DNA of 64,000 nt from Isochrysis galbana (Eukaryota; Haptophyta; Isochrysidales; Isochrysidaceae). Positions within the stretch are counted from its first letter, which is position 1. Every line of letters starts with the position of its first letter. The stretch covers positions 2,969,419 through 3,033,418 of the forward strand of contig CM030939.1 in assembly GCA_018136815.1 (NCBI GenBank). The letters run 5' to 3'. The notes below the pieces were generated by a model, which saw only the letters and a program-made list of their open reading frames with translations, had not been told where the DNA came from and did no database searches. Positions 12,101-19,892 of this stretch are shown one piece after another. The position numbers were made by a program, and so were the translations under genes.

Positions 12101-15100
12101 CGCCGCCGCCATCACCGCCGCCGCCGTCCCCACCACCACCCTCTCCTCCTCCACCGTCGCCGCCGCCACCCTCGCCTCCCCCTCCCTCCCCCCCGCCGCC
12201 CTCGCCGCCGCCGCCCTCCCCACCTCCGCCCTCACCCCCACCTCCGTCGCCCCCGCCACCATCGCCGCCACCTCCGTCACCGCCGCCGCCATCGCCACCG
12301 CCACCGTCGCCACCGCCACCCTCTCCACCGCCGCCGTCCCCGCCACCTCCCTCCCCGCCACCGCCATCTCCTCCTCCGCCATCTCCTCCCCCACCCTCTC
12401 CGCCGCCCCCATCGCCGCCTCCTCCCTCTCCGCCTCCGCCCTCTCCGCCACCGCCATCGCCCCCCCCGCCATCGCCCCCTCCGCCCTCTCCACCCCCTCC
12501 CTCGCCGCCGCCACCATCCCCGCCACCACCCTCACCCCCACCTCCGTCGCCACCTCCGCCATCTCCACCGCCGCCGTCGCCGCCTCCACCATCGCCGCCG
12601 CCGCCATCGCCCCCGCCTCCATCGCCGCCGCCCCCTTCGCCGCCGCCCCCCTCCCCACCACCACCATCGCCGCCGCCACCGTCACCACCGCCGCCGTCGC
12701 CACCGCCGCCGTCGCCACCGCCGCCGTCGCCACCCCCACCCTCTCCACCCCCTCCATCGCCGCCGCCGCCATCGCCGCCGCCGCCCTCACCACCGCCGCC
12801 GTCGCCGCCACCGCCCTCTCCACCGCCGCCATCGCCGCCCCCTCCGTCTCCACCGCCACCGTCGCCGCCACCACCCTCTCCACCGCCGCCGTCCCCGCCA
12901 CCTCCCTCCCCGCCACCGCCATCTCCTCCTCCGCCATCTCCTCCCCCACCCTCTCCGCCGCCCCCGTCGCCGCCTCCTCCCTCTCCGCCTCCGCCCTCTC
13001 CGCCACCGCCATCACCCCCCCCGCCATCGCCCCCTCCGCCCTCTCCACCCCCTCCCTCGCCACCTCCACCATCGCCGCCGCCACCATCGCCGCCACCGCC
13101 TTCGCCGCCACCGCCTTCTCCACCCCCTCCATCGCCACCGCCTCCATCGCCGCCGCCGCCGTCGCCGCCTCCTCCCTCGCCGCCACCACCCTCGCCGCCA
13201 CCGCCGTCACCACCTCCACCCTCGCCGCCACCACCCTCGCCCCCACCTCCATCGCCTCCACCGCCATCGCCGCCACCTCCGTCGCCGCCTCCCCCATCGC
13301 CGCCACCGCCTTCGCCTCCGCCGCCCTCGCCACCGCCACCGTCGCCGCCGCCACCGTCGCCGCCACCACCGTCACCGCCGCCCCCATCGCCCCCGCCCCC
13401 GTCACCGCCGCCGCCATCGCCGCCGCCGCCATCGCCACCTCCACCCTCGCCGCCACCGCCATCGCCGCCACCACCCTCGCCACCGCCGCCATCACCGCCG
13501 CCGCCATCGCCGCCGCCGCCATCGCCGCCGCCGCCATCGCCGCCGCCTCCGTCGCCACCACCCCCATCGCCACCACCCCCATCGCCACCACCGCCATCAC
13601 CGCCGCCACCCTCACCACCGCCGCCCTCACCACCACCGCCATCGCCGCCCCCTTCTCCACCCCCACCATCGCCACCGCCGCCCTCGCCGCCACCTCCCTC
13701 GCCACCGCCGCCCTCGCCACCACCGCCATCTCCTCCTCCACCCTCTCCACCTCCGCCCTCGCCGCCGCCTCCCTCCCCACCCCCACCTTCTCCTCCACCG
13801 CCCTCTCCGCCTCCACCATCACCGCCACCACCATCACCGCCGCCACCCTCGCCGCCGCCGCCTTCGCCACCGCCACCCTCGCCGCCGCCGCCCTCGCCGC
13901 CGCCGCCCTCGCCGCCTCCTTTGCCTCCTCCGCCCTCGCCTCCCCCGCCCTCGCCTCCCCCGCCGTCCCCGCCTCCCTCACCACCACCACCCTCGCCTCC
14001 ACCATCCCCCCCTCCCTCGCCGCCTCCACCTTCGCCGCCGCCCTCGCCACCTCCTTCGCCGCCGCCGCCATCGCCGCCGCCATCGCCGCCGCCATCACCG
14101 CCACCGGCGCCGCCGCCACCCTCGCCACCGCCCTCGCCACCGCCCTCCCCGCCACCGCCATCGCCGCCACCCTCCCCTCCGCCACCATCACCGCCTCCAC
14201 CCTCGCCGCCGCCTTCTCCGCCGCCTGCCCCTCCGCCGCCCTCCCCACCACCGAATCCCCCACCCCCTCCTGGCGGTTGCACTGATCCCCGAGCTCTCAA
14301 CTACCAGCCGTACGCGCGCGTGGACGACGGCAGCTGCCTCGTCGGCGGGTGTACAGACAGCCGCCTCTCCGAATACGACCCCCACGCGACGTATAGTGAT
14401 GGTTCATGCTTCGAAGTTCCAGGGTGCACCGACTCGGAAGCGGCCAATTATCGCTCGGCAGCGAATGTTGATGATGGGAGCTGTCTTTATACTGGCTGCA
14501 CCGACCCGAGCATGCTGAACTACGATGAGCGTGCCATGTACCGTAGCGAGTGCATCACCATCATCCCGGGATGCACTAAGTCGGACGCTCTCAACTATTT
14601 CGCGAGCGCCAACAAGGACGACGGCTCCTGCATGGTTCCCGGGTGTACCGATTCGAACGCACCAAATTTCAACATCAACGCCACCTTTGACAAAGGCGAC
14701 TGCGCGCACTATGTTACTGGTTGCACTGACTCACGGGCGGTAAATTATCGACCACTCGCCCAAGCCGACGATGGAAGCTGCATTCTTGTGCCATCGCCGC
14801 CCTTACCACCGTCGATGCCGCCTTTGCCTCCGCACTCGCCCGCTCCCGCGTGTGACGGATTTGCGGTCACGATCTATGCAAACGTCGAGACAGGCACCAA
14901 CTTCACCTTGCAAATCCGGCCGGCAGTATGGGTCGATAGTCGAAGGGTGGCGGTGTCCACCACTCGAGACGACGTGCTACTTATGCTTCGCGATGGCCCG
15001 GTCATGCGAATCAGCGATTCAGGAGGCGTACTGCTACTCCAGCTACAAGGTGGGAACGCAGGCGGCGTCATTAACCTCGAGGGAACCAAGGCGCACTCGA

Positions 15101-17670
15101 GGCTTTGGCCCACTGAAGATGAGTTCTATATCGACTGTGAATGGGCGCCACCGTCGCCCCCGCCATCACCTCCCGCTCCGCCAGACCGCCCTCCACCGTC
15201 ACCTGATGCACCTCCCATCATTCACTCGTTCAACATGTACGTACAACTGTCCAACGTAGATTCCAGCACAAACTTCAGCACCGTCACCAAGGGCGTGAGC
15301 TCCGCGTTGGCAGGTGAGCTTGACGATGAGCTTCTGACCTTTTCTGCAACTGTCGAACAAAATGTCACCTTCACATTCAACAGAAACGGTAGCTGGACCG
15401 ACTCCGAACTCGATCAACTCGAGGCCGATGTGCTCAATGCCTCATGCGCAAAGGTCATTTCGGCGAGCGGCACCTGCTCGATTACCCGTCAGGAGATAGG
15501 CACGGGTCGACGTCGGCTGAGCGACGATTTTGCAACGTTCGTTGTCAGAACGATTGGCCTGGTTGCGCCGTCGAGTCTTGCCCCTGGTGCTTTCGCCGCT
15601 GCCGTTGCTGAAGTGCGCGACGCCCGTATTGTGGCCGCCGTTGAAGTACGTGGTGCTCCCGTGAGCGCTGAGGGGCCCAGTACCATCTTGAAGGGTGCAG
15701 TGCGCCACACCATGGTGGACATGGGGCTGATTGCCTCGCTTGACGTTGATCGCGTCGTCGTCGGCCGTATTGTTCTACCTCCTGCGCCCCCACCAAGCCC
15801 TCCATTGCCTCCTGCTCCTCCCTTTGGCGTCCGAGGATGCGACGATCCGTCGGCGCTCAACTACGAGAGCGACGTGACCATTCCTGAGCGCGCGTCGTGC
15901 AAATACACCGTCACCGCACGGACGGGCTGCATGGCGCCCATGGCGACCAATTACGACGCCGCTGCCGAGAGGGACGATTTCTCTTGCATATTTGTGCTAG
16001 TCGGGTGTAAAGACCCAGTTGCGACCAATTACGCACCCGACGCAACTTACAATGACTTGAGCGCCTGCACATATCGCGATCCTATAGAGGTCTTCGGCTG
16101 TACCATTCCATCCGCTGTAAACTATGATTTCAGTGCAACCGTGGACAACAGGAGCTGCCGCTTCAGCATGCCGGGTTGCACCATCGTTGGCTCGCTCAAT
16201 TACATGTACGACGCGGATATCGACGACGGCTCGTGCATTGTCCGCCTCGATGGCTGCATGGCGCCCCAAGCCGCCAACTACAACTCTACCGCGAACTTTG
16301 ACGATGGAAGCTGCCACAACTTGAGCCCACCGCCGTCGCCCTCACCACCATCGTTGCCGCCGCCACCTCTACCACCGCTCCCGCCATCGCCACCACCGGG
16401 TCCTCCACAGGCGCCACCACCCGCTCCGCCGCCATTTTGCCTATGGGAACGGCAGCTCGAGGCGTGTCAGGGGCTCAGACTCGACCCGACGGCAAGAGGC
16501 CCCACCGAGTGCGCGAGGAAGTGTTGCAACGATGAGCGCTGCGAGGTGTGGCAGTGGCAGGACAGCACCATCAACGGTGTGCCCGGCACGTGCAGTCGGG
16601 GCGTGCCAACCACGTGCGGAACCGGTATTTCCGTCGCGACAGACGGCGGTCGCCGCTCGTCTGCACCACCCCCGCCGTACGGCCCGAGCGCCGATCCGTG
16701 GCCCGGGTCGGGTGCCAACAGCCTTGCTTCAATCAGCACTCAATTGGCCGCCAGCATCGGCGTCTCGACCGGTGTCCTCCTCCTCATCCTCGGTTGCGTC
16801 CTCTACGTTGTGTGGCGTCGCTGCCGACGCTCCGAGAAGGTGCAGCCCATGGCGCTAAGGGCGGGCGCCATCATTGGAGGCGGTAAACCTCCTCTTCCAC
16901 AGCAGCCCGCAGTCACCTCGAAAGTTCGTCGCTCCACCACCACCTGCGTTGTCGCTCCCGTCCCTACGTCAGCACCCTCCGAGCTGCTCACCACCGCTAC
17001 GCCCTCCGCGGAGGCGATCGGTGGATGCACTCCGGGCTCGCCCGTTGACGGCAATCGGTCAGTGCCGCTGCGTCGCCGACGCAACTTCGCACGCGCAGAG
17101 CCAGCGCTCAGTGTAAGCGCAAGCTCCAGCTTAGCATCGAGTCTTACGCCCAGTGTTCAGGTAAGTCCGCGTCGCCTAGTTTCTGAAGCTGACCTCGATT
17201 CGCCGAGGGCCAATGCCTCCATGGTTCGTCGCCAGTCACGGGCAGACGCGCAGCAAATGCGGGTGGAAGAGTTTGACCGCCACTCGGAAGATGACGCTTT
17301 TTTCGTTGCGCCAACTCCCAGGCGCGCCTTCTCCCCGGGGAGACCCGACGTCACCCCCACGCATCCATATACCACCGGGCCGGCGCCATCGCCACTGGGA
17401 CAGGTCGCTGAGGAGCACATTGCGGTCGTTGAGAGCGAGGATGAAGATCTCAAAGTCTTCGGACCAACGGCGGGGCAGGAGTTGGCGCAGCTGAGACCTT
17501 CGAACGAGCGCTCCAAGACTTTCGGGGACTCGGGGCAAGTCGTTGCACCGGAATTGGCCAGCGGCAAGCTCAATTTCGAGCGAGCGAAGAAGGCAAAGCG
17601 CTCGAAAAAGGGAGTTAGTGCTGCCGCAGGCAGGGAGTCCTCGAAGGCAGCCGATGTCCGGGAGTCCTAG
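6118..17670 (+). CDS. Giant Ser-Pro-rich type I membrane protein with GCTD repeats
   Basis: I chose ATG 6118 because it begins a signal peptide (MSAVCLLLCLAEWAADG) after a TA-poor leader; the frame is open from ATG 5938. The product is 3,850 residues. Residues about 38-2718 are an almost pure (SPPPP)n stalk. From 14272 come seven Cys repeats of the form GCTDxxAxNY...DDGSC, then two Ser/Pro-linked globular segments (about 14850-15150 and 15220-15780). The second segment contains N-glycosylation sequons and a dibasic RRRLSDDF site. Six more Cys repeats follow (15832-16320), then a short Cys-rich module (ECARKCCNDERCEVWQWQ, about 16435-16640). One transmembrane helix (about 16742-16813, GVLLLILGCVLYVVW) is followed by an Arg stop and a basic, Ser-rich cytoplasmic tail of about 285 residues. 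Inference: a cell-surface adhesin or wall-linked glycoprotein whose stalk would be a hydroxyproline-rich PPII rod. Acidic DDGSC loops suggest calcium binding but this is unproven. No intron is needed. Confidence 0.85.
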   Translation: MSAVCLLLCLAEWAADGLPLAETLHSPRRKLLVLSPLSPPPASPSPSPPNPSPISPDPSPPPPPSPYSPDPSPPPAKPPPSPPPPRMPPSPPPTPPPPSLPPPSPDPSPPPPPSPFSPDPSTPPPSPPPPVPPPSVPPPSRPPPSSPNPSPPPPSPPPPSPSPEPFPPPPPIPSIPEPSPPPPPSPISPDPSPPPLPPPIAPPLPPPSPPPKPPPLPPPPLLPPPSPPPPSPPPPSPPPPSPPPPSPPPPSPPPPSPPPPSPEPSPPPPPSPSQPEPSPPPPPSPSRPEPSPPPPSPPPPSSPPPTQPPPSQPPPSQPPPSLPPSPLPSPPPPSPLPPSPEPSPPPPPSPYSPDPSPPPPSPPPPTLPPPNSPPPLPPLPSPPPPSSPPPSPPPPSPPPPSLPPPSPPPPLPPPPSPPPPSPPPPSPPPPSPQPPSPPPPSPPPPSPPPPSPPPPSPPPSPPPPSPPPPSPPPPSPPPPSPPPPSPPPPSPPPPAPPPPSPPPPSPPPPSLPPPSPPPPSPPPPSPPPPSPPPPSPPPPSPPPPSPPPPSPPPPSPPPPSPPPPSLPPPSPPPPSPPPPSPPPPSPPPPSPPPPSPPPPSPPPPSPPPPSPPPPSPPPPSPPPPSPPPPSPPPPSPPPPSPPPPSPPPPSPPPPSPPPPSPPPPSPPPPSPPPPSPPPPSPPPPSPPPPSPPPPSPPPPSPPPPSPPPPSPPPPSPPPPSPPPPSPPPPSPPPPSPPPPSPPPPSPPPPSPPPPSPPPPSPPPPSPPPPSPPPPSPPPPSPPPPSPPPPSPPPPSPPPPSPPPPSPPPPSPPPPSPPPPSPPPPSPPPPSPPPPSPPPPSPPPPSPPPPSPPPPSPPPPSPPPPSPPPPSPPPPSPPPPSPPPPSPPPPSPPPPSPPPPSPPPPSPPPPSPPPPSPPPPSPPPPSPPPPSPPPPSPPPPSPPPPSPPPPSPPPPSPPPPSPPPPSPPPPSPPPPSPPPPSPPPPSPPPPSPPPPSPPPPSPPPPSPPPPSPPPPSPPPPSPPPPSPPPPSPPPPSPPPPSPPPPSPPPPSPPPPSPPPPSPPPPSPPPPSPPPPSPPPPSPPPPSPPPPSPPPPSPPPPSPPPPSPPPPSPPPPSPPPPSPPPPSPPPPSPPPPSPPPPSPPPPSPPPPSPPPPSPPPPSPPPPSPPPPSPPPPSPPPPSPPPPSPPPPSPPPPSPPPPSPPPPSPPPPSPPPPSPPPPSPPPPSPPPPSPPPPSPPPPSPPPPSPPPPSPPPPSPPPPSPPPPSPPPPSPPPPSPPPPSPPPPSPPPPSPPPPSPPPPSPPPPSPPPPSPPPPSPPPPSPPPPSPPPPSPPPPSPPPPSPPPPSPPPPSPPPPSPPPPSPPPPSPPPPSPPPPSPPPPSPPPPSPPPPSPPPPSPPPPSPPPPSPPPPSPPPPSPPPPSPPPPSPPPPSPPPPSPPPPSPPPPSPPPPSPPPPSPPPPSPPPPSPPPPSPPPPSPPPPSPPPPSPPPPSPPPPSPPPPSPPPPSPPPPSPPPPSPPPPSPPPPSPPPPSPPPPSPPPPSPPPPSPPPPSPPPPSPPPPSPPPPSPPPPSPPPPSPPPPSPPPPSPPPPSPPPPSPPPPSPPPPSPPPPSPPPPSPPPPSPPPPSPPPPSPPPPSPPPPSPPPPSPPPPSPPPPSPPPPSPPPPSPPPPSPPPPSPPPPSPPPPSPPPPSPPPPSPPPPSPPPPSPPPPSPPPPSPPPPFPPPPSPPPPSPPPPSPPPPSPPPPSPPPPSPPPPSPPPPSPPPPSPPPPSPPPSPPPPSPPPPSPPPPSPPPPSPPPPSPPPPSPPPPSPPPPSPPPPSPPPPSPPPPSPPPPSPPPPSPPPPSPPPPSPPPPSPPPPSPPPPSPPPPSPPPPSPPPPSPPPPSPPPPSPPPPSPPPPSPPPPSPPPPSPPPPSPPPPSPPPPSPPPPSPPPPSPPPPSPPPPSPPPPSPPPPSPPPPSPPPPSPPPPSPPPPSPPPPSPPPPSPPPPSPPPPSPPPPSPPPPSPPPPSPPPPSPPPPSPPPPSPPPPSPPPPSPPPPSPPPPSPPPPSPPPPSPPPPSPPPPSPPPPSPPPPSPPPPSPPPPSPPPPSPPPPSPPPPSPPPPSPPPPSPPPPSPPPPSPPPPSPPPPSPPPPSPPPPSPPPPSPPPPSPPPPSPPPPSPPPPSPPPPSPPPPSPPPPSPPPPSPPPPSPPPPSPPPPSPPPPSPPPPSPPPPSPPPPSPPPPSPPPPSPPPPSPPPPSPPPPSPPPPSPPPPSPPPPSPPPPSPPPPSPPPPSPPPPSPPPPSPPPPSPPPPSPPPPSPPPPSPPPPSPPPPSPPPPSPPPPSPPPPSPPPPSPPPPSPPPPSPPPPSPPPPSPPPPSPPPPSPPPPSPPPPSPPPPSPPPPSPPPPSPPPPSPPPPSPPPPSPPPPSPPPPSPPPPSPPPPSPPPPSPPPPSPPPPSPPPPSPPPPSPPPPSPPPPSPPPPSPPPPSPPPPSPPPPSPPPPSPPPPSPPPPSPPPPSPPPPSPPPPSPPPSPPPPSPPPPSPPPPSPPPPSPPPPSPPPPSPPPPSPPPPSPPPPSPPPPSPPPPSPPPPSPPPPSPPPPSPPPPSPPPPSPPPPSPPPLPPPPSPPPPSPPPPSPPPSPPPPSPPPSPPPSPPPPSPPPSPPPSPPPPSPPPSPPPSPPPAPPPPSPPPSPPPSPPPPSPPPSPPPPSPPPPSPPPSPPPAPPPPSPPPNPPPPPGGCTDPRALNYQPYARVDDGSCLVGGCTDSRLSEYDPHATYSDGSCFEVPGCTDSEAANYRSAANVDDGSCLYTGCTDPSMLNYDERAMYRSECITIIPGCTKSDALNYFASANKDDGSCMVPGCTDSNAPNFNINATFDKGDCAHYVTGCTDSRAVNYRPLAQADDGSCILVPSPPLPPSMPPLPPHSPAPACDGFAVTIYANVETGTNFTLQIRPAVWVDSRRVAVSTTRDDVLLMLRDGPVMRISDSGGVLLLQLQGGNAGGVINLEGTKAHSRLWPTEDEFYIDCEWAPPSPPPSPPAPPDRPPPSPDAPPIIHSFNMYVQLSNVDSSTNFSTVTKGVSSALAGELDDELLTFSATVEQNVTFTFNRNGSWTDSELDQLEADVLNASCAKVISASGTCSITRQEIGTGRRRLSDDFATFVVRTIGLVAPSSLAPGAFAAAVAEVRDARIVAAVEVRGAPVSAEGPSTILKGAVRHTMVDMGLIASLDVDRVVVGRIVLPPAPPPSPPLPPAPPFGVRGCDDPSALNYESDVTIPERASCKYTVTARTGCMAPMATNYDAAAERDDFSCIFVLVGCKDPVATNYAPDATYNDLSACTYRDPIEVFGCTIPSAVNYDFSATVDNRSCRFSMPGCTIVGSLNYMYDADIDDGSCIVRLDGCMAPQAANYNSTANFDDGSCHNLSPPPSPSPPSLPPPPLPPLPPSPPPGPPQAPPPAPPPFCLWERQLEACQGLRLDPTARGPTECARKCCNDERCEVWQWQDSTINGVPGTCSRGVPTTCGTGISVATDGGRRSSAPPPPYGPSADPWPGSGANSLASISTQLAASIGVSTGVLLLILGCVLYVVWRRCRRSEKVQPMALRAGAIIGGGKPPLPQQPAVTSKVRRSTTTCVVAPVPTSAPSELLTTATPSAEAIGGCTPGSPVDGNRSVPLRRRRNFARAEPALSVSASSSLASSLTPSVQVSPRRLVSEADLDSPRANASMVRRQSRADAQQMRVEEFDRHSEDDAFFVAPTPRRAFSPGRPDVTPTHPYTTGPAPSPLGQVAEEHIAVVESEDEDLKVFGPTAGQELAQLRPSNERSKTFGDSGQVVAPELASGKLNFERAKKAKRSKKGVSAAAGRESSKAADVRES
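6229..14271 (+). repeat. About 8-kb coding minisatellite, 15-bp unit (CCN)4 TCN
   Basis: The unit encodes SPPPP, roughly 530 tandem copies. Serine is TCN throughout the regular part. Codon positions 1 and 2 are almost invariant while position 3 uses all four bases, so nearly all drift is synonymous. Rare amino-acid changes are an Ala near 7590, Leu near 7640, 7810 and 13920, and Phe near 11274. Occasional units are one Pro short without loss of frame (near 7490, 11430, 13645 and 13975 onward). Larger duplications are nested inside: 9001-9240 is repeated at 9241-9480 and mostly again at about 9770-9990. 10861-11040 is nearly repeated at 12121-12300. About 12310-12480 is nearly repeated at 12860-13030. 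Confidence 0.95.
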
Positions 17671-17770
17671 TCTGTGCATCTATATTTGAAACAAAAACTT
17701 TTTCAATATTCCTGCTATTGATATTGCTATTGGAAAACTACCCAGAAGACCTATTGTTATAGTTTGACCT

Positions 17771-17950
17771 ATGGAACGTGCCGCTCCCGAGCCCCAGGTG
17801 ACCCTCGCCACTACGCCCCACCTAGGACGCCCCACGCCGCCAGAGGCGGCTCGTCGGAGGGCCTTGTTGTGTCACAACACACCCAGCACCCACGCCCGCG
17901 CGAGCACTGGGACCAAACAGGTTGCCACCATTTCTTTGTGCAACGCATAG
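17771..17950 (+). CDS. 59-residue repeat-borne ORF starting MERAA
   Basis: It starts at ATG 17771 and stops at TAG 17948-17950. The protein (MERAAPEPQVTLATTPHLGR and on) aligns with the inverted copy at 21712-21912, sharing PEPQxTLATxPHLGRPTPPE, GTxQVATI and similar blocks. The copies differ by synonymous changes and by insertions that keep the frame (for example two extra residues after MERAA). That suggests a translated product, or a young repeat with lucky indels. No domain is recognised. It lies just downstream of the Ser-Pro gene and inside a repeat cluster. Confidence 0.4.
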   Translation: MERAAPEPQVTLATTPHLGRPTPPEAARRRALLCHNTPSTHARASTGTKQVATISLCNA

Positions 17951-18055
17951 GGGGTGTTCGAGACGCCCTCCTACAGTAGGAAACCCCAAGGGCAGTTCAG
18001 CTACCCTCCCCATATCCCATATGGATATGAGCAACTAACTTTATAGTCAGTTGCC

Positions 18056-19279
18056 ATGGAGCGCGCCGCCGCTCCCCTCCTCTCCTTCGGGTCCCCCGCC
18101 GAGGGCGGCCCCCCAGCCCCCATGGAGCAGTCGCTGTCGAAGCGGCCGCGCCCGCCATCAGAGGCCGAGCAGGTGCGCGCGACCCCTGTCGCGCCACACG
18201 GCCCGTGGCCCCGGCCACACTGCGTACAGCAGACATGCTGGCCCCCCCTATGGGGGACAACTGTCTGCAGACTTCAGCAGCTCATGCACAGGTCCACAGG
18301 GCCACTCTCCCCTTGGGCATGCCTTATGGCAGAGGCCCCTACCGCCCTGGCGACGGCTGCGCTGCCAAGGCAGCGCGGCCCGAGACCAGGCGGCCCTTAT
18401 GGGCACAAAATCTTGACAAGACACCTCACAAACACGCACATCACAAAGCTCTGGAACACCAGAGCAGGTCATGCAACAACCGCACTCACCGAACGACCTC
18501 ACAGCTCCCCTCTCTACGCGCTCCAGCAGCCTCCCTTCAAGCCACATCTGACCTTCGCCCGACTCGCCCTCGACACACAGGACCTAGACCAAGAAGTAGA
18601 CGAACAAATGCCCGACTCAGACGCCATTTTTGAACTCTCTTTCCATCAAGAAGGAGACTTGGTACTCAACGACACGGCGGTCTATGCCGCCATTGTCGAA
18701 CTGCTTCTTGAGCTCGAGGGCGTAGACCCTGAGCCCGACTTCTGGGCCCGCTCAAATAGGGGACCATGGCACATTGCAATCAACGAGGACTGCGCACAAC
18801 AATTCCAGGCAAAATATGGTGAGCAAACTAACATCCGCATTCAAGGCACAGACATAGCCGTACGCACCAAAATTGACTCGATTGAAAACAAGATCCACAA
18901 GAAAGGCACCTCGAATCGCAAGGCTCTATACGACGCACTCCAAGACGTCGCGGCACACTTGGTCGTCGAAGCAGAAGGCCTGGCACAAGCATCCCAAATA
19001 ACCCTGAGCATCATCGTCAAGGCGATTGAGAGCAACGGCTTCACATTCCTCAAAGGCAACCCCTGTCAGCTTTCTCTTCCTTGTTTCCTTCCTTCTGTGT
19101 CTTCGCCGCACCCGGCACACGATCATGGCGCAACAGCTATAGCGCGTGAACGCGTGTTGCTATTTATAGCGCATGAGCCGGATATTTTCCTGGATATTTG
19201 GGTAGCTTGGCGGATATTTTGCGGATATTTTTGCTGGATATTTGGGTCCGATTTTTTGGATATTTCTGCCAACCCCTAG
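18056..19279 (+). CDS. Repeat-encoded protein of the FLKGN family, 3'-truncated copy
   Basis: A 407-residue frame runs from ATG 18056 (MERAAAPLLSFGSPAEG). The N-terminal third is Pro/Arg-rich. From about residue 200 it becomes ordinary: an acidic segment (EVDEQMPDSDAIFELSF), then a Lys/Glu-rich part ending ALYDALQDVAAHLVVEAEGL...GFTFLKGN at about 19061. That last part matches the copy at 48201-48780 (-) and the fragment at 2582-2722 (-). After FLKGN this copy diverges into CT-rich sequence and a GGATATTT-rich array, so the real C-terminus has been lost; the residues from about 19062 to 19279 are probably not original. Function unknown. Multicopy state and repeat flanks suggest a mobile-element gene. 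Confidence 0.55.
   Translation: MERAAAPLLSFGSPAEGGPPAPMEQSLSKRPRPPSEAEQVRATPVAPHGPWPRPHCVQQTCWPPLWGTTVCRLQQLMHRSTGPLSPWACLMAEAPTALATAALPRQRGPRPGGPYGHKILTRHLTNTHITKLWNTRAGHATTALTERPHSSPLYALQQPPFKPHLTFARLALDTQDLDQEVDEQMPDSDAIFELSFHQEGDLVLNDTAVYAAIVELLLELEGVDPEPDFWARSNRGPWHIAINEDCAQQFQAKYGEQTNIRIQGTDIAVRTKIDSIENKIHKKGTSNRKALYDALQDVAAHLVVEAEGLAQASQITLSIIVKAIESNGFTFLKGNPCQLSLPCFLPSVSSPHPAHDHGATAIARERVLLFIAHEPDIFLDIWVAWRIFCGYFCWIFGSDFLDISANP
19150..19270. repeat. GGATATTT-rich array
   Basis: The octamer GGATATTT or a close variant occurs about seven times in 110 bases (for example near 19170, 19190, 19212, 19223, 19236 and 19257). A similar cluster lies at 24980-25080. The spacing is irregular (about 10-22 bases), so this is a motif cluster rather than a simple tandem repeat. 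Confidence 0.7.
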
Positions 19280-19517
19280 CAGGCGCGGCTGAAGAGACGA
19301 CTTCGGAGACGCTTATGGGCTGAAGCCCGTCAGCAGAGGAAGAGGAAAGCGGGCAGGCGGGCTTAGAGGGTGCAACCTCAAGTTTGGTTGTTTTTTCGGC
19401 AACTACCCCCACATGTGGACGCTATAAGTTCTACTTGCAGGACCCCCACATTATAGTACAAAAGTGCAGAGCCCAATGGCACGTGGGCCAGGTGCACCGG
19501 CCCAGGCGTCATGAAGT

Positions 19518-19892
19518 ATGAAGACAAATGCATACCTAGGCCCGAGGCAATTCTTGCAAGAAATCCGCACCGACGCGCAGTCCGTGCTACGCGATATTGA
19601 GAGCGGTGTGCAAAGCAAGTCGTACGACGCCAATAAGCTGAACAATCTACTTCAAAAGTATCAGAACGCGGTCCGCGTAGGCAAGTCTCAGTGGTCGACC
19701 GACGAGTTGACGCGCGTGGAAGCGGAGATAACCGCCATTTACAATGCGATAAACGGTGAGTCGTCGAGCTCGGCGCCGGAGGCCAAGCCCGCTTCGGCGT
19801 CCAACCGTGTCGAGCCGCCCCGCTCCGTGCCGCCGCCGGAGGCCAAGGACAATGTCGATGCGCCTGCGCGCGTACCACCAGAAGGTGCCTAG
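19518..19892 (+). CDS. Hypothetical 124-residue protein
   Basis: It begins with a true ATG at 19518 and stops at 19890-19892. The first 80 residues are balanced and helix-prone (FLQEIRTDAQSVLRDIESG ... NNLLQKYQNAV ... RVEAEITAIYNAINGE); the rest is Pro/Glu/Ala-rich. The antisense frame 19378-19968, which starts MERAT, has poorer composition and is taken as its shadow, although its start lies on the same leader motif as other MERA starts. No family is recognised. It sits in the repeat nest and may belong to a mobile element. Confidence 0.4.
   Translation: MKTNAYLGPRQFLQEIRTDAQSVLRDIESGVQSKSYDANKLNNLLQKYQNAVRVGKSQWSTDELTRVEAEITAIYNAINGESSSSAPEAKPASASNRVEPPRSVPPPEAKDNVDAPARVPPEGA

Noticed and set aside
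6677..14300. Minus-strand frames of 2,528 and 2,416 codons
   Set aside because: They are reverse readings of the SPPPP repeat; their (GGGGD/E)n and Ala/Val/Met-rich products follow from composition, and the plus strand has the signal peptide, Cys domains and TM helix.
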